Source: Deroplatys truncata (lineage: Eukaryota > Arthropoda > Insecta > Mantodea > Mantidae). From it: a stretch of 64,000 bases of DNA. Made by a program: the position numbers and the translations under genes. The DNA lies in the NCBI GenBank assembly GCA_030765065.1, contig CM060985.1, positions 8,122,001 to 8,186,000 on the forward strand, read 5' to 3'. The notes beneath the pieces are model-generated. The model worked only from the letters and a program-made list of their open reading frames with translations. It made no database searches and was not told the DNA's origin. Below, one piece after another: positions 24,501-36,500 of this stretch (its first letter is position 1; each line of letters opens with the position of its first letter).

Positions 24501-27500
24501 CGGTCCGACAAGGTGAGTGTTGCGCTCAGTGTAGTCAGTGCAGAGCTGTTAAACAAGGTGGAAACAATAAAGTGAGTGCCAGTATGCCTCGTCGACGTCA
24601 AAGGAGCCATATCGGCATGTGAGTGAGTTCGAACGGGGCAGAATGATCGGTCTCCGGGAAGCGGGTTTGTCATACCTTGACATTTCAGCTCGTACAGGGC
24701 ATGCTGCTACGACAGTGATGCGTGTGTGGAAGCAGTGGATAGATGAAGGTTGTACACAGCGAAGAGCGGGTACTGGAACATGACCACAGCACGGGATGAC
24801 CGTCATCTTGTCCACATGGCCATAACGGACCGTACAGCTTCATCCACAGTGTTGGCTCGAAGCTGGAGCACTGCAACAGGTGTTAACTTATGTGCACCAA
24901 CGGTTCGTCGCCGTCTGCTGCAGGTTGGACTGGTTGCATGCATGCCATTACGTCAGCTTCCATTGTCCAGAAACCACAAGCTCCTCCGACTGCAATGGGT
25001 ACGTGAACACCGCCATTGGGGTGCTGAGTGGCAAAATGTAGTCTTTTCGGACGAGTCCCGCTTCTACGTGTCCTACAGTGATGGCCACATACGTGTCCGG
25101 CGGTACTGTGGTGAGTGCAACCTGGAGGGCTTCATTGTTGAGCGGCATAGCGGGCAAACACCAGGTGTGATGGTTTGGGGCGCCATTGGTTACAACAACC
25201 GATCTCGCCTCCTACGAATTGAGGGCAGTTTGAACAGCAACCGGTACCTAACGGTGGTGGTAGAGCCTGAGGTACTCCCCCTGCTTCAGGCATCTCCACA
25301 GGTCACATTTCAACGCGACAATGCCGGCCACATATTGCAAGGAATGTACAGACCTTCTTCGAAGAACGACGGGCACCATTGCTTCCCTGGCCTGCACGTT
25401 CGCCTGACATATCGCCCATCGAACATGTCTGGGATATGGTTGGTCGGCACGTGGTGTGTCACGGTCCTCCAGTAACCAGTGTGACGGATTTGTGGGCTCG
25501 AATACAAACTGCATGGAGGAAAATTCCTCAGGAACTTATTCAGAACCTTTTCGATTCAATGCCACGGCGTATAGCAGCTCTAATTGCAGCGCATGGAGGC
25601 CACACCAAATACTGAATATTAGGGCTTAAAAGTCATGTATAGATTTGAAAAGTTTATCATTTGTTACTTGTCATGTACCTAACCTGTGCTATTAAATTCA
25701 TGCCTTTCCTTCTTGATGTAATTTTCACAAACGGCAGTGTATCATGCACTTAGAGTGATATGAGGTGGTAACTATTTTCTCTGTGAGTTTTTTCTGGAAT
25801 AATGGCTTTTGTATGTTGGAATGGAAAGCAAATAATTACGGGCAGAGACAATTACCTCACTGCAAAATTTGTTACCAGGTTCATGCTTGTCCCTTCTAGC
25901 ATCGTCTAAAATACCATAAATATTACTCTATTTTTTCTGAATTACCGCTTCCATAGACCCTTTAGTCTCACAGAATACTTTCAAAAAACAAAATTTACAG
26001 ACTTGTAACAATTTTCCATTTATGTATAAGTGATAGTCAACTGTAATTTGTCGAAAATGTTGTATATCCCCTGTTTAGCAAATAGGATTGTAAGTAATTT
26101 AATGGTTACATTATTATAACCGTTAAAATGGTTCTATCTCTAATTATCAACGGATGTGCAGTCGAGTGCTGGGAAATGTCTCGATGCTTTTGCTTTCCTA
26201 TACTGCTTCTCTTTATATTTTAATGTTGGTCCACACCAGGCCTGGATGAGGCAATCTCTTATTATTTTAAATTCAATAGCCACACACACGCCTATGAATA
26301 AAGGTCAGACGAGTATACACAAAAATTTCAGCTGAGTGGCTGGATGAGCCCGCCTCGTATTAGTTTGATGTCAAAATTTTGGCACTCAAACAGGTAGGAG
26401 TGGAGTGTTAGAAGCAGGTTAGTATTCCCTTACCAACATAATCCACTGCAGCACGCTACCATGCACTCAAATCTTATGAAGGAAATGTCCAAACTAGCAA
26501 ACGTTAAATAAATGTTTGAAGTTTTGGAGAAGCTCTAGAAATATGTGGTGATTTTACAGGGTATCTTCAAGGACAAGACGCAGTACGCCACACTGACGAG
26601 AATGTCATACTGTCAGTGTCGCCTCAAGCTCGTCTTCAACAGCATCTTCAGACAGTTTGGCTGGAGTCACGTGGCTCTAATACTGGATCGTTCAGACCTC
26701 TTCTCTCTCACAGTTGGTACGTATAGGCTAACCACTCAACCGATCTTAGTAATTGCTTCTATGGGCAGCATAACTCAAAAACAAAAAGTCGGATAAATAC
26801 CAAACTTGGTATTCAGTATCTTCCAAAGGTGCAACTCCAAGATTTTCAAGAAAATTCCCCCACCCCAAACTATCCTTTACATAGAACATTTTTCGAAATT
26901 TTTTATTTTCTAAAAATACTTCTAACGATTTTAATTAAATTCCATATATTGCAGATATTTACATTCGAAATAAAATGTATATCTTGAATTTTCTGGAAAG
27001 TGCCTGTGAAGTCCTCTTCATTCGGAAGGAATTTTGTATAATCTTGTATAAATGATAAACATTAAGCGATAGATGAAAATGTACTACACCAAAAATGTAG
27101 ACAAATAACTTTTTTGTGGCATAAGACATTTCCGAGATATTCCTTATTAGTGGTTCAAATTATTCAATACTTTGTCTTTCTTTTAAAGACCTGCCAATTT
27201 TCAGTTGTCTCTTGCGATGTGATGGAAACAGTATGGAATTTTAAGGCCAGGGTATAGCGTCCAGTTGTTAAACATTTGACTATCGCTGTTCTCTATAACG
27301 AAATGTGTAATGTAGCTGTTTCTGTAAAGGTTTATTTGAATTAAAATATAGTAGGTATAAAAAGAAGCCTTAGTAAGAATAGTTTGTATACCCACTAATA
27401 AACGATAGAGCATAGAGAAAGTCATGTGAATACATCACATCAGAAAATTGTTTTCTATCTACTTAATGTTAATAAAAGTAAAGCTTACAAAAAATTGTTT

Positions 27501-30500
27501 CATTGCACATTTTAAGATTTGGCAAATTAAAAAAATCTGTTAGGTTAGAAGTCCAATTTTGTGTTTGAGACCTTGAGGAACGTGATGTTTTTTTTCAAAT
27601 CTGAGAAAAACTAAAATAGTAATTTAAAAGAACTCTTAAACATAGCTCTTACCCGCTAGATACATATAAAGGTACATTTTGAAAAGTGTAAAGCCTATAT
27701 TTTGAATATTAATATTTTTACCACGAAATGTACTTTCAACATAGATTTAAACTTTAAGTTTGAAATAACGCTCCATACAGTTTATTGTGGTCGAAGTAGT
27801 TACACTATTTTCTCTTGGACTTCAGTTCTGTATTTTTATTTCCTCTTCTGTTAAAAACAAAAGAAGGGTATTTTACTTTCTCTACTGCGTACTTGCCGAA
27901 GATAAGTAATCTTGCATTCCACCCAAAAAATCGATGCGAAGATTTCACCGGAAATACGTACTTTTAAGCCCCCCTGAACACAAACAGCTTTTTAGAAAAA
28001 GGTCCGCGTGTCTGTGAACACTATAACTCAAAAACGAAAATTCGGCCAAGTACCAAACTGGGTATTTAAGTTCAGCATGTTCCAGGGATGCGACACGAAG
28101 TTCTTTAAGAAAATCCCCCGCCCAAACTACCCCTTTCAACAGCATTTTTGTCAAAAATATCTCTAACGATTTTAATTAAAATACCATATGTTTAACATAT
28201 TTCCATACACAAATGTGTATGTTGAATTTTCTGGCAATAACCTGCGAAGTCCTCTTCATTTTGAATGACTTTGTATAACTGGTAAACCGTATGAAATAGA
28301 CAAAATATTACTGCACAAAAGGTATAGATCTCATTAAAGCATACCATTTGTGTCGTATACCGTTTTTGTGGAATTAACCATTTCCGAGATATTCCTTGTT
28401 ATTAGTTTGAATGTTCAAATAGTTATGCTTTTCTCAGCTGGAAAGTCGTTATTCTTTTTTTCCCCTCGTAGTCATGCAAAGAGAACAGAATTTCAAAGCC
28501 ATCACATAGTAATCGGGTTTAAAAAGATTTGACTGTCGCTCTAGCCTACTGTATTCTTCTTATAGCTACAACGAAATGTGTAAACGTGTGTCGGTTAACA
28601 AGAAGTGGTCAGAAGAATGAGCTTTTGCAAGAATAGCTTGTAGAGAAGTAGAGGTAGTCATGTGAATGTAACGCATTATATTTTTATTTTACTGTACGTT
28701 ATTCCGTGTGAAGCTGATCCTTGGTGTTGCATGCACAAACAAATTCAGTCCGTTTCCATGGATACAGATGGACATGGGAGGGGGGAGGTGCACAGGGAAT
28801 ACAAACTGAGATTACATTTTATTCCATTACAGAACCTGCTGGACACGCGGATCGTGAAATAAATTCAAAACAACATTTTCCTTTGAATTAAACTCCGTCA
28901 CCACAATACTTTGATGAAATTGTGAAATGAAAAATATGTGTTACATTCACATTAGTTTTTCTAGCTATTTTTCTGTAAACTTTCTTATGAAATTTATTTT
29001 TGTATTTCCTTAATTTTAAACATTTGCAGAAACAGCTACTTTACACATTTCGTTATAGATACCTACAAAGAGAACAGCGATAGTCAAATGTTTAACAACT
29101 GGACGCTATATGCTGCCCTTAAATTCCATAATGTTTCCATGACATCACGAGAAACAACTGAATGTCAATAGACTTTAAAAGAATGACTAAGTATTCAACA
29201 ATTCTAACCATTAATAACGGATACCTCAGAAGTGGCTCATGTACAAAAACGTTATTTGGAATAAATTGTGTATTTTTAAGAGATCTACATTTTTTGTGTG
29301 GTGCGTTTTCCTTTAACGTTTAAAGTTTACCAGTTATACAACATTATAAAAATGACTTCCGATTGAAGGTATTCCCAGAAAATTCAAGATATGCATTTTA
29401 TTTGTCATTAAAATAGATTTGAAGAGGTTTACTTGTAATATTATTTATATTTAATTTGTTGAGCCCCACGTTTTGGAAGCCAATTTTGCGATGGTATTGC
29501 TTATAATGTTTGTGTATGTGTGTTTACTCAACGTGGTGAAGCCATTTTGTGACGTGATTCTTTGTTAGGTTTGTAGCTCCATCTGGTGTTAGCAATTTGC
29601 GGCAGTATCAGTTTTTGTTTGAAAGAATGCTACTGTTATTTTATTTAATTTTGTTTCACTGTCCTCCGGCTAGCTATGATCTTTTCGGTCGAGCACTTCT
29701 CTTTATACAGGTTGTGTAAACGGAAAGGAATCTTTTATCCAAAGATAACACTGATGAAGGAATTTGTTTTACACTTTTATTGTCGAACACATTCCCTATC
29801 ACATTTACACATTGATCTTGACACTCGCCAAACTGAAACTGTTATAATAACTTCTTACTGATCACTTTTAATTCGCGTACTTCAACCTTTTGTATAATTA
29901 ACTTTACAGCACTTGAGAATTTTCCTAACTCTGCTACGCGTAACTTGCGAATCAATAATAGACGTATACTTTACAAATATTTCTGCTGGACTGAAGGCGA
30001 CGTGTAGCATACAAATATTTTCGGCGAACTGACGGACACTACCTCTAACCTAGCCCTTTTATACTCCTACACCCCGATATGCCTAAAGATTATAACTGAG
30101 CTGCTATTGGCTAATAAAACGCGCCAACATTAGCGTCTATTTTTATATCCAATGAAAATTATGAATACATATGCTCTAGGGAGAATGTTCCAGAAGATTC
30201 TAAAGAAAAACGCGCCAACATTACGTAACGTCCTCGTCTCTAATAATGATAAACAGCTCACCCCCTCGCTGCATTATTGCACGCTATTATTGTCAGTTTC
30301 AGTAAGGCAGTATAGACCCACTTCTCAACAATAATTACAATCAACAAACATCTCAAATCAATGTCACACAAAAATGCATATTCATAATATAATCATTCTT
30401 TACATTTAAATAATTTGTGATACAAATTACTGCATCATATGCCCCACTAGAAACATAATTATAAATATTTACAGCTTGTTTGGAAATTTTATAATTGGGT

Positions 30501-33500
30501 TTTTAGTCTCCTAAATCTTGGAACTCACACTATTTATCACTTTCACTTAACACTTCACACGCATTTAACACATGACATATGTTTTTCCTTTATCTCGCCA
30601 CTATTTACTGGCTCTGGTCTAATGTGTTTAGACATTAATCTGACATCACAATTTTTTATAGCAAATACTGTACCCTGAATTATTTAATTACTGTTACAAA
30701 ATTGTTTACTTTCTTAAGTTGTTGACAAAAATTTATACATTTAAGAATTTTTGTAATTATTAAACATATTTACCAAAAATATTCACCCTCTACATAACTA
30801 TATTTACATCTCTTAAATCTAGGCACTGTTTCACATTTTTCTGTTTGCTACATAAGTATTTGTTTTTTTTAATTATTTTTACCCAATTTTTGTTGTTTTG
30901 TACTTTATATTCACACTATTCTTTGAATTATCTCTACGTACTTTTACTTTAATATCACATTAAGTTTCAATTTTTACATTTTTAATTTCAAATACTGTTA
31001 CAGTTACTAAAAAAATGTTAATTTTCCTTTTTTTTTTTAAACATTTAATTTTTGTCCAGAATTTATTTCTCTTTCACATGACATATACAAATAATTAACC
31101 CTCTTGCGTTCCAATACATTGCTCTGCAGGTCATCTTTAACTATCCAGCATTTACTTTACATCTCATTGCTATTCACCCTCCTGGATCAAATTGTCTGTG
31201 GCTAAACATTACTCGTAGCCGTATCCTAACCTTTCAAAATTTGTTCATGAATAACCTCTTAAGGTATTCATATGAAATTTCATTCCCTGATAACATTTGA
31301 AAACAATCTAAAGTTTTCTGAACTACACATCTTTTGACAACTGTCATTTTCAATTCTTCTGCTATCTCTTTAATTTGAGAGTACTCTAACAAATCTGTAA
31401 TAATCTGTACTGGATTGGAGTTTTCATTTTGAACATCATGGTACTTGTTAATTTCAGAAGTTAGCTTTTGATTATTTACAGGTAAAACTTTAACTTCTTC
31501 GTACAATTTATTTCTCTGTGTTTCTGACTCCTTCTGAATTTCAGATATTTCCCCTCTGAAATTAACTTGCACCTGAATTAAATCTGCATTTGTAGCCTCC
31601 ATCATCTCTCTTAACTCACTTGAAATGCTACTCATTCGGCTACCGAACTCTGTACATTTTGCATCAACATGTTCTATTTTATTATTAACCTCATTTTTTT
31701 GGTTAGATATTTCCCTGCTTATGTCTAACATTTTCTTTGAAGCTTCCCCTATCTCATTTGCTATCATTTCCTGATTTTCATTTCTCATTCTCATCATACT
31801 ACTATCAAGCTCCATAAATTTCTTTTCAATTTCTTCCCTATTTTGATCTAATTTATGCTCTAATTTCTCATTACTCTTACCAATTTCTTCCCTTAATTGA
31901 TCTGTAATACTCTTACCAATATCTTCCCTCAATTCCCTCTTATTCTTTTCCATACTCTGAGTTAGTTTTTGTTCTAATTTCTCATTACTCTTACCAATAT
32001 CTTCCCTTAATTGATCTGTAATACTCTTACCAATATCTTCCCTCAATTCCCTCTTATTCTTTTCCATATTCTGAGTTAGTTTTTGTTCTAATTTCTTATT
32101 CATATTTCTCAGCATTTCCATCATTATACTAGCATCAAAATTAACATTTCCTGCTATTCTATTCTCACTTTCTGCACTAATATTTCCTCCCTCAAATACT
32201 ACATTGTTTGAGCTATTTTCTGTAACCTGTATTGAATTACAGCTAACTGGTACACTATCCCCTTCCATCATTGTTTCTTCAATATTATTAGTGGTCATTA
32301 TTTTCTTTATCCTACCACTCCTCAAGTACATTTGATTGTTACAATTTTTTTAGAATAAAAAAAATCACAATTTTCTAACCTTTCTGATGCTATCTGCTGA
32401 TGTTGCTTTGATGTCCAGCTTTCTGCCCCTCTCTCCTAGATTTGTATGTCGCTTCTGCGTCGTATTATGATGAATCTACCTCGTTTTGGTGTCCTGTAGT
32501 TGAATTCCCCTGTTGCCGTGTAATCTTGGAATTACGATGTCCACTCATCCGCGTCGTCTGTCGTCCCTGTAGTTGTTTCTGGAATCTGCGTCTTGTAGTT
32601 CAGTTCACTGCTCCATTCGTTCCACGTCCTGGTTCCTTCGCCCCTTCCTGGTTATTCTGCTCCTTTCCTGGTCATCGTGCCCCACGTTCTGGGTGCCAAT
32701 TTGTAGTGGTATTACTTGTAATATTATTTATATTTAATTTGTTGAGCCCCACGTTTTGGAAGCCAATTTTGCGGTGGTATTGCTTATAATGTTTGTGTAT
32801 GTGTGTTTACTCAACGTGGTGAAGCCATTTTGTGACGTGATTCTTTGTTAGGTTTGTAGCTCCATCTGGTGTTAGCAATTTGCGGCAGTATTAGTTTTTG
32901 TTTGAAAGAATGCTACTGTTATTTTATTTAATTTTGTTTCACTGTCCTCCGGCTAGCTATGATCTTTTCGGTCGAGCACTTCTCTTTATACAGGTTGTGT
33001 AAACGGAAAGGAATCTTTTATCCAAAGATAACACTGATGAAGGAATTTGTTTTACACTTTTATTGTCGAACACATTCCCTATCACATTTACACATTGATC
33101 TTGACACTCGCCAAACTGAAACTGTTATAATAACTTCTTACTGATCACTTTTAATTCGCGTACTTCAACCTTTTGTATAATTAACTTTACAACACTTGAG
33201 AATTTTCCTAACTGTGCTACGCGTAACTTGCGAATCAATAATAGACGTATACTTTACAAATATTTCTGCTGGACTGAAGGCGACGTGTAGCATACAAATA
33301 TTTTCGGCGAACTGACGGACACTACCTCTAACCTAGCCCTTTTATACTCCTACACCCCGATATGCCTAAAGATTATAACTGAGCTGCTATTGGCTAATAA
33401 AACGCGCCAACATTAGCGTCTATTTTATATCCAATGAAAATTATGAATACATATGCTCTAGGGAGAATGTTCCAGAAGATTCTAAAGAAAAAACGCGCCA

Positions 33501-36500
33501 ACATTACGTAACTTCCTCGTCTCTAATAATGATAAACAGCTCACCCCCTCGCTGCATTATTGCACGCTATTATTGTCAGTTTCAGTAAGGCAGTATAGAC
33601 CCACTTCTCAACAATAATTACAATCAACAAACATCTCAAATCAATGTCACACAAAAATGCATATTCATAATATAATCATTCTTTACATTTAAATAATTTG
33701 TGATACAAATTACTGCATCAGATTAAATACATGGTATTTCAATGAAAATCTTTTGAGCCATTTTTTAGAAAATAAAAAATAATGAAAAATGTTGCATTGA
33801 AAGGGTCTACTTGGGGTGGAGGAATTTTACTCATGTCGCAACTTTGTAAGATTCTGAACTTAAATACCCAGCTTGGTATATTTAACCAACTTTTGTTTTT
33901 TAGTTATGCTGTTCACAGACATTTTTCTAAAAATGGGAGCTTGAAAATATTTATTTCATTGTGAAATCTCAACATTGGATTTTTGGGTGAATACATGTAA
34001 GTAAAAGTATTAGTTTTTGAGCAGCATGCTCTGTTGTGCAGGCAAGAATCTGGAGCACGGGCTCAGGAAGATGGGGAAGCTGCGGTTTGTCAGAGAGCTG
34101 GACGGCAACGACGAGGAACAGCTCGACAACTACCTGCAGGACGCCAGCATGTATGCTAGAGGTAAGGTGTGACGATATCCAGACGTGTGTGTGTGAACAC
34201 TGGGCTCAACACTCAGTCACTGTATTTGTTATTGTGTTGGCAGTACTGATCCTGAGCGTGCGTGGTGTTCTGGTGCGCAAGTTCATGTTGGCAGCCTATG
34301 CTCTGGGCATGACTCGCGGCGAATGGACGTTCCTGGACGTCGAGATATTCCAGGTCAGACCAACTTCGTCAACAATTCTTATGCTATTGAAAAACACTAT
34401 TCTTCCCGACGGGCACTGGCCATAAAGTGTTGCAAATATTTCATGCACCCAATTTGAATGCAGTGTCGTTGAACAAGAACATTTTATGGCGAATGTTTGA
34501 TGACTTTCAGTCCAACATGGTATTGCTTCCTCCAAGGATACCACACGAACTACCCCTTACATCGAAAATATTTCATTATTCTTTATTTTCTCAAAAATAG
34601 CTCTAACGATTTTTATTAAAATACAACATATTTAAGATATTTTCGTGACAAATAAAACGTAGGTATATCTTGAACTTTCTGGTGATAGCCTCTGAAGTCC
34701 TTTTATTCGAATGACTTTTGTATAATTGGTAACGAATAAGAAATCAAACAAAATCTAACTGCACAAAAAAGAAAAGAAATATACAGATGCTCTTAAAATA
34801 CACAATTTTTGTAGCGTTAACGAACTTTCAACTGCTTATGTTTCTTTTTCAAGCATTGGGTCGCATTTTCTTTTCTCGTGATCATAAAAATAACATGGAA
34901 TTTCAAAATTATCACATATTGATGTACTTTTTAAAAATCTGACTACCGGTTTAGCCTGCTCTGTTCTTCTTGTATCCTACAGCGAAATGCGAAATGTAAG
35001 TTTATCCCAATCAAGTGAAAGCACATAAAGGAATCAACTTTTCTAACAAGAGTAGGACAAGAAATTCATGTGAATACAAAACATAAGATTTTTAAAAATT
35101 TGAGTTATACTATGGGGCGAGTATCGTAGTCATGTCACCATACTTCCGTCTGATTTCAGTGAATTTTGTCACTGAAAACTCTTCTTCGTATGATTTTGAC
35201 TAAACTTGGTGTACTTGGCTTTTATCGAAAAAAGTATAAGCCATAATTATTTACAACCCCTAATATGCAACTCAACACTTTAGCCTTTCTAAAAAGTTCG
35301 TACATTATAACATAGCCTACTTCCCAACTTTTACAATTTGTCTGCAAGCGGAAAGCTTTTCGAGAGTCACCAAAGGAAGTGTTTTTACTGTTTTGTGAGC
35401 AGATTTAAAGTGTTACAGACTTTCATTACGGGCATGGCAAATCATTAAATTATATTGTAAATTACGATTACACACTAAATTGTATACAGTGCTATGATAG
35501 ACCAGAGCTTATCTGTGTGTCTATCCTTCATCATGATCATGGTCCCCCTTCATTGGGCTGTAACAAAATGTATAGCACCACTAGTGACCTCTAGTAAATG
35601 GTATACAGTGCTATGATAGACCAGAGCTTATCTGTGTGTCTATCCTTCATCATGATCATGGTCCCCCTTCACTGGGCTGCAACAAAATGTATAGCACCAC
35701 TAGTGACCTCTAGTAAATGGTATACAGTGTTATGATAGACCAGAGCTTATCTGTGTGTCTATCCTTCATCATGATCATGGTCCCTCTTCATTGGGCTACA
35801 ACAAAATGTATAGCAACACTAGTGACCTCTAGTAAATGGTATACAGTGCTATGATAGACCAGAGCTTATCTGTGTGTCTATCCTTCATCATGATCATTGT
35901 CCCTCTTCACTGGGCTACAACAAAATGTATAGCACCACTGGTGACCTCTAGTAAATGGTATACAGTGCTATGATAGACCAGAACTTATCTGTGTGTCTAT
36001 CCTTGAACATCATCATGGTCCACCATCACTGGGCTGAACTAAATGTATAGCACCACTAGTGACCTCTAGTAAATGGTATACAGTGCTATGATAGACCAGA
36101 GCTTATCTGTGTGTCTATCCTTCATCATGATCATGGTCCACCATCACTGGGCTGAACTAAATGTATAGCACCACTAGTGACCTCTAGTAAATGGTATACA
36201 GTGGTATGATAGACCAGAACTTATCTGTGTGTCTATCCTTGAACATCATCATGGTCCACCATCACTGGACTGAACTAAATGTATAGCACCACTAGTGACC
36301 TCTAGTAAATGGTATACAGTGCTGTGATAGAACAGAGCTTATCTGTGTGTCTATCCTTGAACATCATCATGGTCCACCATCACTGGGCTGAACTAAATGT
36401 ATAGCACCACTAGTGACCTCTAGTAAATGGTATACAGTGGTATGATAGACCAGAACTTATCTGTGTGTCTATGCTTGAACATCATCATGGTCCACCATCA

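Larger units (their letters stand above)
29420..33720 (-). mobile_element. Non-autonomous LTR retrotransposon, 4301 bp
   Basis: Two direct repeats of ~1018 bp (29,420-30,437 and 32,702-33,720) begin TG and end CA, and are flanked by GATT on both sides. A primer-binding-like run (complement of 'cacgttctgggtgccaat', 32,683-32,700) lies beside the right repeat. A short purine run (complement of 'tatgccccactag') lies beside the left repeat, so the element reads on the minus strand. The 2.26-kb interior has one ORF and no protease, reverse transcriptase or integrase. Such an element would need enzymes in trans. The LTRs differ at roughly a dozen positions, which implies a recent insertion. Confidence 0.92.

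Noticed and set aside
29676..29861. Identical 61-codon frames at 29,676 and 32,959 as duplicated genes
   Set aside because: They are the same position in the two LTRs and read antisense to the element.
34036..34425. 129-codon open frame spanning exon c, an intron and exon d
   Set aside because: It is out of frame with both conserved exons. Splicing at 34,162 and 34,243 restores the family sequence and phase.
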